Assembly (NCBI RefSeq): GCF_000003815.2
Contig: NC_049979.1
Span: 31,467,865 to 31,531,864 of the forward strand
From: Branchiostoma floridae
Lineage: Eukaryota; Chordata; Leptocardii; Amphioxiformes; Branchiostomatidae
Direction of reading: 5' to 3'
Length of the DNA: 64,000 nt
Shown here: in pieces, positions 11,246 to 23,194 of the stretch
Layout of the letters: the number at the start of each line of letters is the position of its first letter
How positions within the stretch are numbered: position 1 is the stretch's first letter
Notes under the pieces: model-generated
Database searches by the model: none
Seen by the model: the letters and a program-made list of their open reading frames with translations, nothing else
Told to the model about the DNA's origin: nothing
Program-made: the position numbers and the translations under genes

Positions 11246-14200
11246 GTATCTGCCTGCTTCACTGTCTTTTAGAATCAAAACCTGTCTGTCTGCTTCCCTG
11301 TCTGTGTGCAACCCTGTCTGTCTGCTACCCTGTCTGATTGCTTCCATGCCTTTCTTCTTGCCAGTCTGTTTGCTTTAATGTCTGTCTGCTTCCCTGCCTC
11401 TCAGCCTACCTACTGTCTACCACACTGCAACCATGTCTGATTGCTTCCCTGTCTGACTGCAACACAGTCTGGCTGCCACCCTGCTCTCTGCTCCCATGTC
11501 TGTCCGATTACCTGTCTGTTAGCAACCCTGTTTGATTGCTTCCATGTCTTTCTGATTCCCTGTCTGCTTCCCTGTCTGTCTACAATCCTGTCTGATTCCC
11601 TGTCTGTCCGAATCCCTGTCTGTCTGCAACACTGTCTGATTGCTTTACTGTCTGTCTGCACCCCTGTCTGTCTGATTCCATCTCTGTCTGCTTCCATCTC
11701 TGTCTGCTTCCATGTCTGTCTGCTTCCCTGTCTATCTGCAAACCTGTCTGTCTGCGAACCTGTCTGTCCACCACCCTGTTTGTCTGCTTCCATATCTGTC
11801 TGCTTCCCTGTCTGTTTCCCTGTCTGTCTGTAACCCAGTCTGTCTGAATCCCTGTACTGGCACCCTGTCTAGCTCCCTGTCTACCTGGCACCCTGTCAGT
11901 CTTGCTTTCTGTTTGTCTGGCATCCTGTCTTTCTAATTTCCCTGTTTGTCTAGCTCCCTATCTGTCTGGCTCCCTATCTGTCTGGCACCCTCTCTGACAC
12001 ACTGTCTGTCTGATACCTGTCTGTCTGGCTCCCTGTCTGGCTGGCTTCCTGTATGTCCCTGTCTGCCTTGCACCCTGTCTGGCTGAATCACTGACCGTCT
12101 GACTCTCTGTCTTTCTGATTGCTTGTCTGTATTATTCCCTGTCTCTTTGATTGCCTGTCTGTCTGACTTCCTGTCTGTCTGGCACTCTGTCTTTCTGGCT
12201 CCTTGTCTACCTCTCTGTTTGTCTGGCTCCGTGTCTGTCTTGTTCCCTGTCTGTCTGACTCCCTGTCTTTATGGCTCCCTACCTGTCTGGCACCCTGTCT
12301 AGCTACCTGTCTAACACCCTATCTAGCTCCCTGTCTGACTCCGTGTCTGTCTGGCTTCCTGTCTGTCTGGCTTCCTGTCTGTCTGGCTTCCTGTCTGTCT
12401 GTCTCCCTGTCTGCCTAGCATCCTGTCTGTCTGACTCCCTGTCTGTCTGACTACCGGTCTTTATGTCTCTCTGTCTGCCTGGCACCCTGTCTGTCTGATT
12501 CTCTGTCTGTCTGGCACCCTGTCTGTCTGCTTCCTTGTCTGTCTAATTCCCTGTCTGCCTTGCACTCTGTCTGTTTGATTCCCGGTCTGTCTGATTCCCT
12601 TTTCTGTCTGATTCCCTGTCTGACTCCCTGTCTGTCTGACTTTCTGTTTGTCTGGCTCCCTGCCTGTCGACTCCCTGTATGTCTAACTCCCTGTCTGCCT
12701 GACTCCCTGACTGTCTGACTCCCTGTCTGTATGGCTCAGTGTCTGTCTGGCACCCTGTCTATGACTCCCTATCTGTCTCTCTATCCTGTCTAGCTCCCTG
12801 TCTAGCTCCCTGTATGCCTCCCTGTCTGTCTGACTTCCTGTCTGTCTGGCACCTTGTCTGTCTGGCTTCCTGTTTGTCTGACTTATTGTCTGTCTGGCAA
12901 CCTGTCTGTCTGGCTCCAGGTCTGTCTGACTCCCTGTCTTTATGACTCCCTAATTGTCTAACTCCCTATCTGTCTGACTTCCTGTCTATCTGGCTCCATT
13001 CGGCTCATTGTCTGCCTGTCTGGCTCCCAGTCTGTCTGGCTCCCTGTCTGTCTGACTCACTGTGTGTCTGAATCCCTGTCTCTCTGTCTCCCAGTCTTTC
13101 TGTCTCCCTGTCTGTCTGGCTCCCTGTTTGTCTGAATCTCTGTCTGTCTGACTCCGTGTCTGTCTGTCTCCCTGTTTGTCTAATTCCCTGTCTGTCTGAC
13201 TTGCTGTCTGTATGGCTCCCTGTCTGTCTGGCACCAGGTCTATGGCTCCCTGTCTGTCAATCTATCCTGTCCAGCTCCCTGTTTAGCTCCCTGTCTAGCT
13301 CCCTGTCTAGCTCCCTGTCTGTATAGATCCCTCCCTGTCTGGCTCCCTGTCTGTCTGACTCCCTGTCTGTCAGACTCCCTGTCAGTCTGGGACGCTGACT
13401 CCCTGTTTGTCTGACTCCCTGTTTGTCTGACTCCCTGTCTGTCTGACTCCCTGTCTGTCTGGCACCATGTCTGTCTGGCTTCCTGTCTGTCTGGCTCCCT
13501 GTCTATCTGGCTCCCTTTCTGTCTGACTCCCTGTCTGTCTGGCTCCCAGTCTGTCTGTCTCCCTGTCTGTCTGACTCCCTGTCTGTCTGACTTGCTGTCT
13601 GTATGGCTTTCTGTCTGTCTGGCACCAGGTCTATGGATCCCTGTCTGTCACTCTATCCTGTCCAGCTCCCTGTCTAGCTCCCTGTCTAGCTCCCTGTCTA
13701 GCTCCCTGTCTAGTTCCCTGTCTAGCTCCCTGCCTAGCTCCCTGTCTGTCTAGATCCCTACCTGGCTGGCTCCCTCTCTGCCTGACTCCCTGTCTGTCTA
13801 ACTCCTTGTCTGTCTGACTCCCTGTCTGTCTGACTCCCTGTCTGTATTGCTCCCCGTCTGGCTGGCACCCTGTCTATGGCTCCCTATCTGTCTCTCTATC
13901 CTGTCTAGCTTCCTGTCTAGCTCCCTGTCTGATTCCCTGTCTGTCTGACTTCCTGTCTGTCTGATTCCCTGTCTGACTGATTCCCTGTTTGTCTGGCACC
14001 CTATCTGTCTGGCACCCTGTCTTCCTTTCTGTCTTGCAACCTTTCTGTCTAACTCCCTGTCTTTTTGTCTCCCTGTCTAAATGATTCCCTGTCTGTTTAA
14101 CTCCTCATCTGCCTGTCTGTCTTGCTCCCTGTCTCTCTGGCACCCTGTCTATGGCTCCCTGTCTGTCTCTTTATCCAGTCTAGCTCCCTCTCCAGCTCCC

Positions 14201-14753
14201 TATCTAGCTTCCTGTCTGACTCCCTGTCTGTCTGACTCCCTGTCTGTATCGTTCCATGTCTGTCTGGCACCCTGTCTGTCTCTATCCTGTCTAGCTCCTT
14301 GTCTAGCTCCATGACTGCCTCGCTATCTGTCTGACTTCCTGTCTGTCTGCTGACTTCCTGTCTGTCTGGCTCCCTATTTGGCTGCCTTCCTGTCTGTCTG
14401 GCATCCTGTCTGTCTGACTTCCCGTCCGCCTGGCTTCCTGTTTGTTTGGCTCCCTGTCCGTCCGGCTCCCTGTCTGTCTGGCATCCTGTCTGTCTGGCTC
14501 CCTGACTGTCTGACTCCCTGTCTGTCTGTTTCCCTGTCTATCCGACTCGCTGTCTGGCTCCCTGTCTATATGGCGCCGTTCGGCTCATTAGCTCCCTGTC
14601 TAGCTACCTGTCTGTCTGGCACCCTGTCTATATGGCTCCCAGTCTGTCTGGCCCCGTGTCTGTCTGGCTCCCTGTCTATCTGGCTCCGTTTGTCTCCTTG
14701 TCTGCCTGTGTGGCTCCCTGTCTGTCTGGCTCCATTTCTGTCTCACTCCCTGT

Positions 14754-15830
14754 CTGACTGAATACCTGTCTATCTGTCTACCTGTGTGTCTAACTCCCTT
14801 TATGTCTTAATCGCTGTCTGAATGACTCCCTGTCTATCTGGAACCAGGTCTATGGCTCCCTGCCTGTCACTCTATCCTGTCTAGCTCCCGGTCTAGCTCC
14901 CTGTTTAGCTCACTGTCTAGCTCCATGTTTGTCTAGCTCCCTGTCTGCCTGTCTGCCCGTCTGTAAGGCATCCTGTCTGCCTGACTCCCTATCTGTCTAA
15001 CTCCCTGCCTGTCTGACTCCCTGTCTGTCTGACTTCCTGTTTGCTGGCACCTTGTCTGTCTGGCATCCTGTCTGTCTGGCAACCTATTTGTCTAACACTC
15101 TGTCTGTTTGGCTCACTGTCTGTTGACTCACTTTCTGTCTGACTCCCTTTCTGTCTGATTCCCTGTCTGTCTGATTCCTTGTCTGTCTGACACCCTGTCT
15201 GTCTTGCTCCCTGTCTATCTGGCTCCGTTCGGCTCCTTGTCTGCCTGTGTGGCTCCCTGTCTGTCTGGCTCCATTTCTGTCTCACTCCCTGTCTGACTGA
15301 ATACCTGTCTATTTGCCTATCTGTCTGTCTAACTCCCTGTCTGTCTGAGTCGCTGTCTGAATGACTCCCTGTCTATCTGGAACCAGGTCTATGGCTCCCT
15401 GTCTGTCACTCTATCCTGTCTAGCTCCCTGTCTAGCTCCCTGTTTAGCTCACTGTCTAGCTCACTGTATGTCTAGCTCACTGTCTGAATGTCTTCCCGTC
15501 TGTAAGGCATCCTGTCTGTCTGACTCCCTATCTGTCTAACTCCCTGCTTGTCTGACTCCCTGTCTGTCTGACTTCCTGTTTGCTGGCACCTTGTCTGTCT
15601 GGCATCCTGTCTGACTGTCTTCCTGTCTGTCTGGCAACCTATCTGTCTGGCACTCTGTCTGTTTGGCGCACTGTCTGTCTGACTCCCTTTCTGTCTGATT
15701 CCCTGTCTGTCTGACTCCCTTTCTGTCTTACTCCATGTCTGTCTAACTCCCTGTCTGCCTGACTCCCTGTCTGCCTGACTCCCGTCTGTCTGGCGCCGTT
15801 CGGTTCCTTTTCTGCCTGTCTGACTCCATG
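14754..15830. repeat. 539-bp higher-order tandem duplication within the satellite
   Basis: Non-consensus markers recur in the same order at a fixed offset. TGTAAGGCATCC is at 14962 and 15501. CTGGAACCAGGTCTATGG, CTGACTGAATACCTG and TTTGCTGGCACCTTG show the same offset of about 539 bases. The offset is not a multiple of 16, so the copies arose by block duplication of the array and not by single-unit slippage. An independent 128-bp (8-unit) duplication lies at about 17851 and 17979. Confidence 0.7.
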
Positions 15831-16086
15831 TCTGCCTGGCACCTGTACCCTGTCTTTGACCCACTGTCTGTTTGCCTATCCTGTCTAGCTCCCTGTCTAG
15901 CTCCTTGTCTGCCTCCCTGTCTGTCTAGAATTTCTGTCTGTCCTGCACTTTGTCTCTCTGGCTCCCTGTCTGGCTGTCTTCCTGTCTGTCTGGCACCCTG
16001 TCTGTCTGACGCCGTTTGACTCCCTGTCTGTCTCGGTCCCTCTCTTGTCTGGATCCCTGTCTGGCTGACTCCCTGTTTGCCGGACT

Positions 16087-16186
16087 NNNNNNNNNNNNNN
16101 NNNNNNNNNNNNNNNNNNNNNNNNNNNNNNNNNNNNNNNNNNNNNNNNNNNNNNNNNNNNNNNNNNNNNNNNNNNNNNNNNNNNNN
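16087..16186. other. Assembly gap (100 N) in the satellite
   Basis: Exactly 100 N, a conventional placeholder of unknown true size. The same satellite is on both sides, so the real array may be longer or shorter. Confidence 0.95.
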
Positions 16187-19028
16187 TGTCTGTCTGGCTC
16201 CTGTCTGTCTATCTCCCTGTCTGCCTGATTCCCTGTCCTTCTGTCTCCCTGTTTGTGTGACTCCATGTCCGTATAACTACCTGTCTGTCTGGCTCCCTGT
16301 CTGTCTGGCTCCCTGTCTGTTTGGCATCCTGTCTGTCCCACTCCCTATCTGCCTGGCACCATGTCTGTCTGGTTTCATGTCTGGCGCTGTTCAGCTCCTT
16401 GTCTGCCTGTCTGGCTCCCTATTTGTCTGGCTCCCTGTCTGTCTGACTCCCTGTCTGTCTGGCATCCTGTCTGTCTGGTGCCGTTTGGCTCCCTGTCTGT
16501 CTCGGTCCCTATCTGCCTGAATCCCTGTCTGTCTGGCTCCCGTCTGTCTGGCGCCGTTCGGTTGCTTGTCTGCCTGTCTGACTACCTGTCCGTCTGATTA
16601 CCTGTGAGTCTGGCACCCTGTCTTTGGCCCCCTGTCTGTCTCACTCCCTGTCTGTCTCACTCCCTGTCTGTCTCACTCCCTGCCTGTTTGGCATCCTGTC
16701 TGTCTCACTCCCTGTCTGTTTAACTCACTGTCTGTCTGATTCCTTGTCTGTCTGACTCCCTGTCTAAGTGACTCCATGTCCGTCTGACTACCTGTCTGTC
16801 TGGCTATCTGTCTGTCTCGGTCCCTCTCTGTCTAGCTCCCTGTCTGTCTGGCTCCTAGTCTGTTGGACTCCTTGTCTGTCAGACTCCCTGTCTGTCTGGC
16901 TCCCTGTCCTGCTGGCTCCCTGTCTGTTTGCCTCCCTGTCTCTCTGGCAACCTGTCTAGCTCACTGTCTAGCCCACTATTTGACTCCATGTCTGCTTGTA
17001 ACCCTGGCTGGCTGGCTGGCTCCCTGTCTGGCTCACTCCCTGTCTTTCTCACACCCTGTCTGTTTGGCATCCTGTCTGTCTGACTACCTGTCTGTCTGAC
17101 TCGCTGTCTGAATGACTCCCTGTCTAACTGGAACCAGGTCTATGGATCCCTGTCTGTCACTCTATCCTTTCTAGCTCCCTGTCTAGCTCCCTGTCTAGCC
17201 CCCTGTCTAGCTCCCTGTCTGTCTCACTCCCTGTCTGTCTGATTCCATGTCTGTCTAACTCCCTGTCTGCCTGACTCCCTGACTGTCGGTCTATCCTGTC
17301 TAGTTCCCTGTCTGACTCCTTGTCTGTCTGACTTCCTGTCTGTCTTGCACCTTGTCTCTCTGGCTCCCTGTCTGTCTGGCTTCCTGTCTGTCGGACTCCC
17401 AGTCTGTCGGACTCCCTGTTTGTCTGGCCCCCTGTCTTGCTGGCCCCCTGTCTGTCTGCCTCCCTGTCTCTCTGACAACCTGTCTAGCTCCCTGTCTAGC
17501 CCACTATTTGACTCCTTGTTTCTCTAACTCCATGTCTGCCTGTAACCCTGTCTGTCTGGCTCCCTGTCTGTCTGGTTCCCTGTCTGTCTCACTCCCTGTC
17601 TGCCTCACAACCTGTCTGTTTGGCATCATGTCTGTCTCTCTGCCTGTCTGCCTGGAACCATGTCTGTCTGGTTTCATGTCTGTCTGGCTCCCTGTCTGTC
17701 TTGCTCCCTGTCTGTCTAACTCACTGTCTGTCTGATTCCCAGTCTATCTGTGTCCCTGTCTGTGTGACTCCCTGTCTGTCTGGCACCCTGTCTGTCTGGC
17801 TCCCTGTCTGTTTGGCATCATGTCTGTCTTACTCCCTGTCTTTCTGTCTAGCTTTCTGTCTGACTCCATGTCCGTCTGACTACCTGTCTGTCTGACTCCC
17901 TGTCTGTCTGGCACCCTGTCTGTCTGGCTCCCTGTCTGTTTGGCATCCTGTCTGTCCTACTCCCTGTCTTTCTGTCTAGCTTTCTGTCTGACTCCATGTC
18001 CGTCTGACTACCTGTCTGTCTGGCACCCTGTCTGTCTGGCTCCCTGTCTGTTTGGCATTCTGTCTGTCTGACTCCCTGTCTGTCTGGCACCATGTCTCTC
18101 TGGCTTAATGTCTGTCTGACTCCCTGTCTATCTGGCTCCCTGTCTATCTGGCTCCCTGTCTGTCTAACTCCCTGTCTGTCTGATTCATTGTCTGTCTGAC
18201 CCCATGTCTGTCTGGCGACGTTCGGCTCCTTGTCTGCCTGTCTGGCTCCCTATTTGTCTGGCTCCCTCTCTGTCTCGGTCCCTCTCTGTCTGGCTTCCTG
18301 TCTGTCTGGCTCCCTGTCTGTCTGTCTTCCTGTCTGTCTGGCTCCCTGCCTAGTTGGCATCCTGTCTGTCTGTCTGGCTCCCTGTCTGTCTGGCACCATG
18401 TCCGTATAGTTTCTTGTCTGTCTGGCTCCCTGTCTGTCTTGCTCCCTGTCTAACTCCCTGTCTGTCTAACTCCCTGTCTGTCTGATTCCCTGTCTGTCTG
18501 ACTCCATGTCTGTGTGACTCCATGTCCGTCTGACTACCTGTCTGTCTGGCTATCTGTCTGTCCGGAACCCTGTCTGTCTGGCTCCCTGTCTGTTTGGTAT
18601 CCTGTCTATCTGACTCCCAGTCTGTTTGGCACCATGTCTGTCTGGCTTAATGTCTGTCTGGCTCCCTGTCTGTCTTGCTCCCTGTCTGTCTAACTCCTTG
18701 TCTGTCTGATTCATTGTCTGTCTGGCTCCCTGTCTGTCTGGCGTCGTTCGGCTCCTTGTCTGCCTGCCTGGCTCCCTGTCTGTCTGTCTCCCTGTCTGTT
18801 GACTCCCTGTCTGCCTGACTCTCTGTCTGCCTGACTACCTGTCTGTCTGGCTCCCTGTCTGTCTAACACCCTGTCTCTCTGGCTCCCTGTCTGTCTGGCA
18901 CCCTGTCTGTCTAACTCCTTGTCTTTCTCACTCCCTGTTTGTATGGCTTCCCGTCTGTCTGGCAACCTTTCTGTCTGACTCCCTGTCTGTCTGGCTCCCT
19001 GTCTGTCTGGCTCCCTGTCTGTCTGACT

Positions 19029-19725
19029 GTTCCGTGTAGATCCGACTAGGTTTACCGTTCATGTTGCACATCAAATTGAGTCCGTTTTGCCATGCCCAAG
19101 GATTGTACTTATTGTGACCCTAATTGTTGATCGTGTAGAAATTCCGAATATCTTTTTGAACTTTGTTACTGTAGAAATTTATATGGCGGTACAACTTCCA
19201 TGTATAAATGTTCTCTGTCTATGCGGTACAAGGTGCTTAATTCTAGGAGTTATCCGGGTTCTGTAACAGTGGCGCAGTTTAATAGTCTTAGTTGGGAAGT
19301 ACGCTGCGATGGCAGACGTCAGTGTGCTGTACAAGGCATCTGCCTTTTCTTTAGTTGTGGTTGTAGCGTGCACCTCCCAAGTATGGGTAGTAATCCATCT
19401 CCAAAAGTTACTCAGATTAGGTTCGCGATTGGGACGGACAAGTGCATGCATTTTGCTTCAGTTTATCATTGGCTTGCCACGAAACACAACAGTGGTCACT
19501 AAGACCAATCGGTGGGAGGATTTCGGGTCGGGGGAGGGGGGCTGTAGCACGTATTCATGTTTGTCACAATGAGATCAAGGGTGGCCTTGCCTCTTGTGCA
19601 ACTCTGGAAAACTTGTGAGAGTTCACCGTCAGTGAGAGTCCTGCGGATGTTCAGATGATTTAAGTTCGCCAGAAAGGCGAGACCGATGTTCGTAAAATAT
19701 TGTAGGTAGTTGATCTGCACTGGAC
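19029..19725 (-). pseudogene. LINE ORF2 fragment: end of endonuclease and start of linker
   Basis: On the minus strand, frames at 19720-19499 and 19451-19179 encode successive parts of a non-LTR retrotransposon ORF2. The first has LNHLNIRRTLTDGELSQ and TRGKATLDLIVTN, typical of the last part of the APE-type endonuclease. PPIGLSDH at about 19520-19493 supplies the conserved SDH motif of that domain. The second has FWRWITTHTWEVHATTT and EKADALYSTL, typical of the segment between endonuclease and RT. The three pieces lie in different frames, with breaks near a G-rich run at about 19535 and near 19440. The remaining linker sequence can be followed to about 19030, where it stops abruptly at the satellite edge. 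Confidence 0.7.
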
Positions 19726-19789
19726 AAGAACTGACGAGTCAGGCGGTGTGGTCTCACGTAGACCCAAAGACATTCCAGCTGTTTTGGGA

Positions 19790-20580
19790 CAGTTATTTCA
19801 GTCAGGTGATTTTATCAATTCTGAGTAAATGTAATTGATCATACTGAATTCTCTCAAATTTGTATGAACATCTACCATTGCAATTAAGCACCCTTCATTT
19901 TACAGTCATTGTGGCATATGGCCGATTCCATGTGCCATTGGCACCTCCTAGCGATTCATATTGTTTTTGCAGTAATTAGGTAATTTTTTGCAATCATCTC
20001 TTCGCCTGCTAGGGGGCAATTTTGATCCATACATCTAACTGCGATGGTCACTTGTAGGGGAACCTAGTACTGTAATTCGATTTATCTTCTCGGTACCAAA
20101 CTTTCACGGTCTGAGAAAATTTAGCTTGTTCTCGGAACTAAATGTTCACTGTTGCAGCAAGTGCGCCTAACAAAAGTCTGCGATTTATTTGTAATCAGTA
20201 ATGATAAGTTCACGTTACAGTCGTAACTGTGAAAACAGTACATTGAAAAAATCAGAAATTACAGTATAGAGAATACTTTTAGTTATTTCTTTTTTCTTTC
20301 CTTTTTTTACTTTTCATACTTCAATTTATTTATTTTTTTCAATAGTATTCATCTCAAAGCTGCTTTTATAACTGCAATATGAATATATTCCTGGTAATTA
20401 CTGACCTCACGCACACAGCGCATTTGTAATTAGTACAGAAAGGCACATATGGCGGAATGTTGTCAAATGGAAATGGGTGTTCCTTCAAATAGATTTTTTT
20501 TTCACATTTGCACATTTTACACAATGTATGCATTTTCATGTTTACCTTTTACTAAGTTAAAGGTAAACATCGTAACAGTA
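19790..20580. other. Unassigned AT-rich DNA
   Basis: No gene, repeat unit or mobile element end was recognised. Confidence 0.4.
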
Positions 20581-20584
20581 CTGT

Positions 20585-22830
20585 ACAAACAACAGTTTTT
20601 TTCTGACATTTAAAAGTACCCTTAAACCCATCTAATAAACAACCCAAGCCCTCTCGTATACGAATTATATATTAAGCTCCTATTTTAACTTAAATCATAT
20701 CTTATTATCCTTACCTACTATATACTGCTACCACTTTAGGTATAAAAAAATGTATTGCCTTACTTGCATTAACATTAGTCATCGACAGTTTGAAAATATT
20801 TTGATGTAAGGGAAGGAGTCTTAGTTTATGTTACGTATGGTTTCGCCTACTCCTGCACCTACTTTTATGTATTTTTTCCTATGGAGTTTAACGTGTTTTC
20901 TTGTGCAACTAAGCAAACAAAAGAAAATAAGTGCAGTTCCGGATAAAATCGTAGGTGCCCTCTTTGATCCATTAAAAAAAATAAATACATCATGTACAAT
21001 CGCCGCTAGGAGTCCTCTGTGACACGTGAATGACAACAGTTGTGAAACGTATTGAGTCAAAGAGTAAAAGAAAGCAGTAATCAATATTAAAGTAAAGCTG
21101 GCAAAAAATACAGTCATGTTAAATAATATTTTATGTATGCTGTTAGTATCATCAGTGAATTGGAATTCTTACATGATATCCATGTATTAATAGAACCGAA
21201 TTATTGTTATAGTTCCATGTAGTAAATGTCTATTTAATCGATAAATGTCTTTTAACCTTCCGAGTCTAAAACGATGTTAACTGAAATATTCCGGTAAACA
21301 AAGGTGACACGTCTATTTACTGAACGTAGATAAATGGACAAACCCTAGCCATATACCCTGGCAGTTAACCGCCATATAGGAAATCCACGCTTGATGTTTC
21401 CATTGATTAATGAAGCAGTCGTAAAAAGAAACATCGTCTTTTTTGACATTTGAAAGTTCCTTAAAACCTAGCTACATTTCAGTACACATAAATATATGTC
21501 CTTACTTGTATTCTTTATAGATTGTTAGTTTAAAAAATAGTTAAGTTTAAGGGTTATGGCTTAGTTTAAGGTACGTATGGTTTTCCCTCCTCCTACACCT
21601 ACTTTTATGTACTGTTACTTATTATGGTTTACGTGTTTACTTGTGAAAATAAATAAACAAAACAAAACAAAACAAAATAAAACAAGTGCAGTACCGAGTA
21701 AAACCGTAGGTGCCCTCTTTGATCCATGAAAAAAATAAAGTATGCAACAGGTACAATCGCCGCTAGGAGTCCTCTGTGACACGTGAATGACAACAGTTGT
21801 GAAACACATTGAGTCAAAGAGTAAAAGAAAGCAGTAATTAATGATTAAAGTAAAGCTGGCAAAAAATACCATCATGTTTTCTGATATTTTATGTAGGCTG
21901 TTAGTATCATCAGTAAGTTGGAATTCTTACATAATATTCATGTATTAATAGAACCGAATTATCGTTTTTTTTTATCGTTATAGTTCCATGTAGTAAATAT
22001 CTATTTAATCGATGTTGGTTTTTTTAACCTTCCGAGTCTAAAACAATGTTTACTGAAATATTCCGGTAAACAAAGGTGACACGTCCATTTACTGAAAGTC
22101 GATAAATAGACAAACCCTAGCCATATACCCTGGCAGTTAACCGCCATATGGGAAATCCACGCTTGATTTTTCTATTCATATAAGGAATCAGTCGTAAAAA
22201 CAACATCGTCTTTTCTGACATTTGAAAGTTCCTTAAAATCTAGCTACATTTCAGTACACAGAAATATCTTTTCTTACTTGTATTCTTTATTGATTGTTAG
22301 TTTAGAAAAAATATTCAAGTATAAGGGGTATGGCTTAGTTTAAGGTATGTATGGTTTTCCCTCCTCCTATACCTTCTTTTGTGTACTGTTACTTATTATG
22401 GTTTACGTGTTTTCTTGTGAAAATAAATAAACAAAACAAAACAAAACAAAATAAAACAAGTGCAGTACCGGGTAAAACCGTAGGTGCCCTCTTTGATCCA
22501 TCAAAAAAATAAGTATGCAACAGTTATAATCGCCGCTAGGAGTCCTCTTTGACACGTGAATGCCATCAGCTAGGAAAGATATCGAGAATAAGAGAAACCG
22601 CAATGATTTATCAACGTAAAGCTGGCAAAATATATTATTATGTTACCAAATATTTTAGGTACGTTGTTTGTATCGTCAGTGAATTAGAATTCTTATATAT
22701 TATTCATATGTATTAATAAAACCTAGTCTTGTTATAGTTCCATGTAGTAAATGTTTATTCACTCGATACCGTATTTTTTTACATTTCAAGTCTACAAAAA
22801 ATATCAGGTTTGAATGTTAAACAGTGTCTA
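20585..22830. repeat. Three tandem copies of a unit of about 0.77-0.83 kb
   Basis: The same landmarks recur in order. TGACATTTNAAAGT is near 20605, 21443 and 22216. GTACGTATGGTTT(T)C is near 20832, 21571 and (as GTATGTATGG) 22344. CGCCGCTAGGAGTCCTC is near 21001, 21759 and 22532. TTCCATGTAGTAAATGT is near 21211, 21986 and 22738. Copies 2 and 3 are more alike (including AAACAAAACAAAACAAAA) than either is to copy 1. No coding potential was recognised in the unit. Confidence 0.8.
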
Positions 22831-23194
22831 TTAAACAACCACCTAGACCTTTAGAAACTTGTTGCTGTTACCGGTTCAGCACACCCTACATCTGTTCTTG
22901 TCACAGTGTATCGGGATGGCGCGGGGGCACTGGCGGGTTGTGGCCGTTATTGGGTGGACGGGCAACAGACGAAGAAACTGTGGCTGCAATTTTCAAACCC
23001 TGACTTGTACCTCAGCCAATACATTACCATAGAATGAGTTTGATTAGATCTACTCTGACAAAAACTACACACAAATAAAGCAAGGCAAGGATGCTGTTGG
23101 ATCGGGTTGGGTTTGTAGACAGAACCGTTCCAGTAAGAAACTAAGTGGTAAATATGAGTTACAGACAATATATGACTTAACAATATATTCTTGT

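Larger units (their letters stand above)
11245..19028. repeat. 16-bp satellite array of CTNN tetramers (about 7.8 kb)
   Basis: The consensus unit is CTGTCTGTCTGRCTCC, which is four tetramers each beginning CT. Shorter 12-bp units (CTGTCTAGCTCC) form local runs near 13265-13320, 13660-13745 and 17165-17220. The left 0.6 kb (11245-11860) uses a different variant with TCTGCTTCC or TCTGCAACC. A marked variant containing GCGCCGTTCGGCTCC recurs near 14575, 15797, 16385, 16550 and 18205. The plus strand is strongly pyrimidine-rich. The consensus has no stop codon in any frame on either strand, so many apparent reading frames of 60-147 codons exist (Leu/Ser/Cys/Pro/Val on plus, Arg/Gln/Thr/Asp/Gly on minus). 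All are 16-residue periodic translations of the same unit, and I do not call them genes. Confidence 0.92.

Noticed and set aside
11184-18965. Many long open frames on both strands in the CTGT satellite, up to about 147 codons
   Set aside because: They are 16-residue periodic translations of a 16-bp unit with no stop codon. Neighbouring frames encode the same peptide with a shift, and start codons come from ATG variants of CTG. There are no signals of a gene.
11245-19028. CRISPR-like regular repeats
   Set aside because: Repeats are contiguous 16-mers without unique spacers, in a genome with animal-type retroelements and exons.
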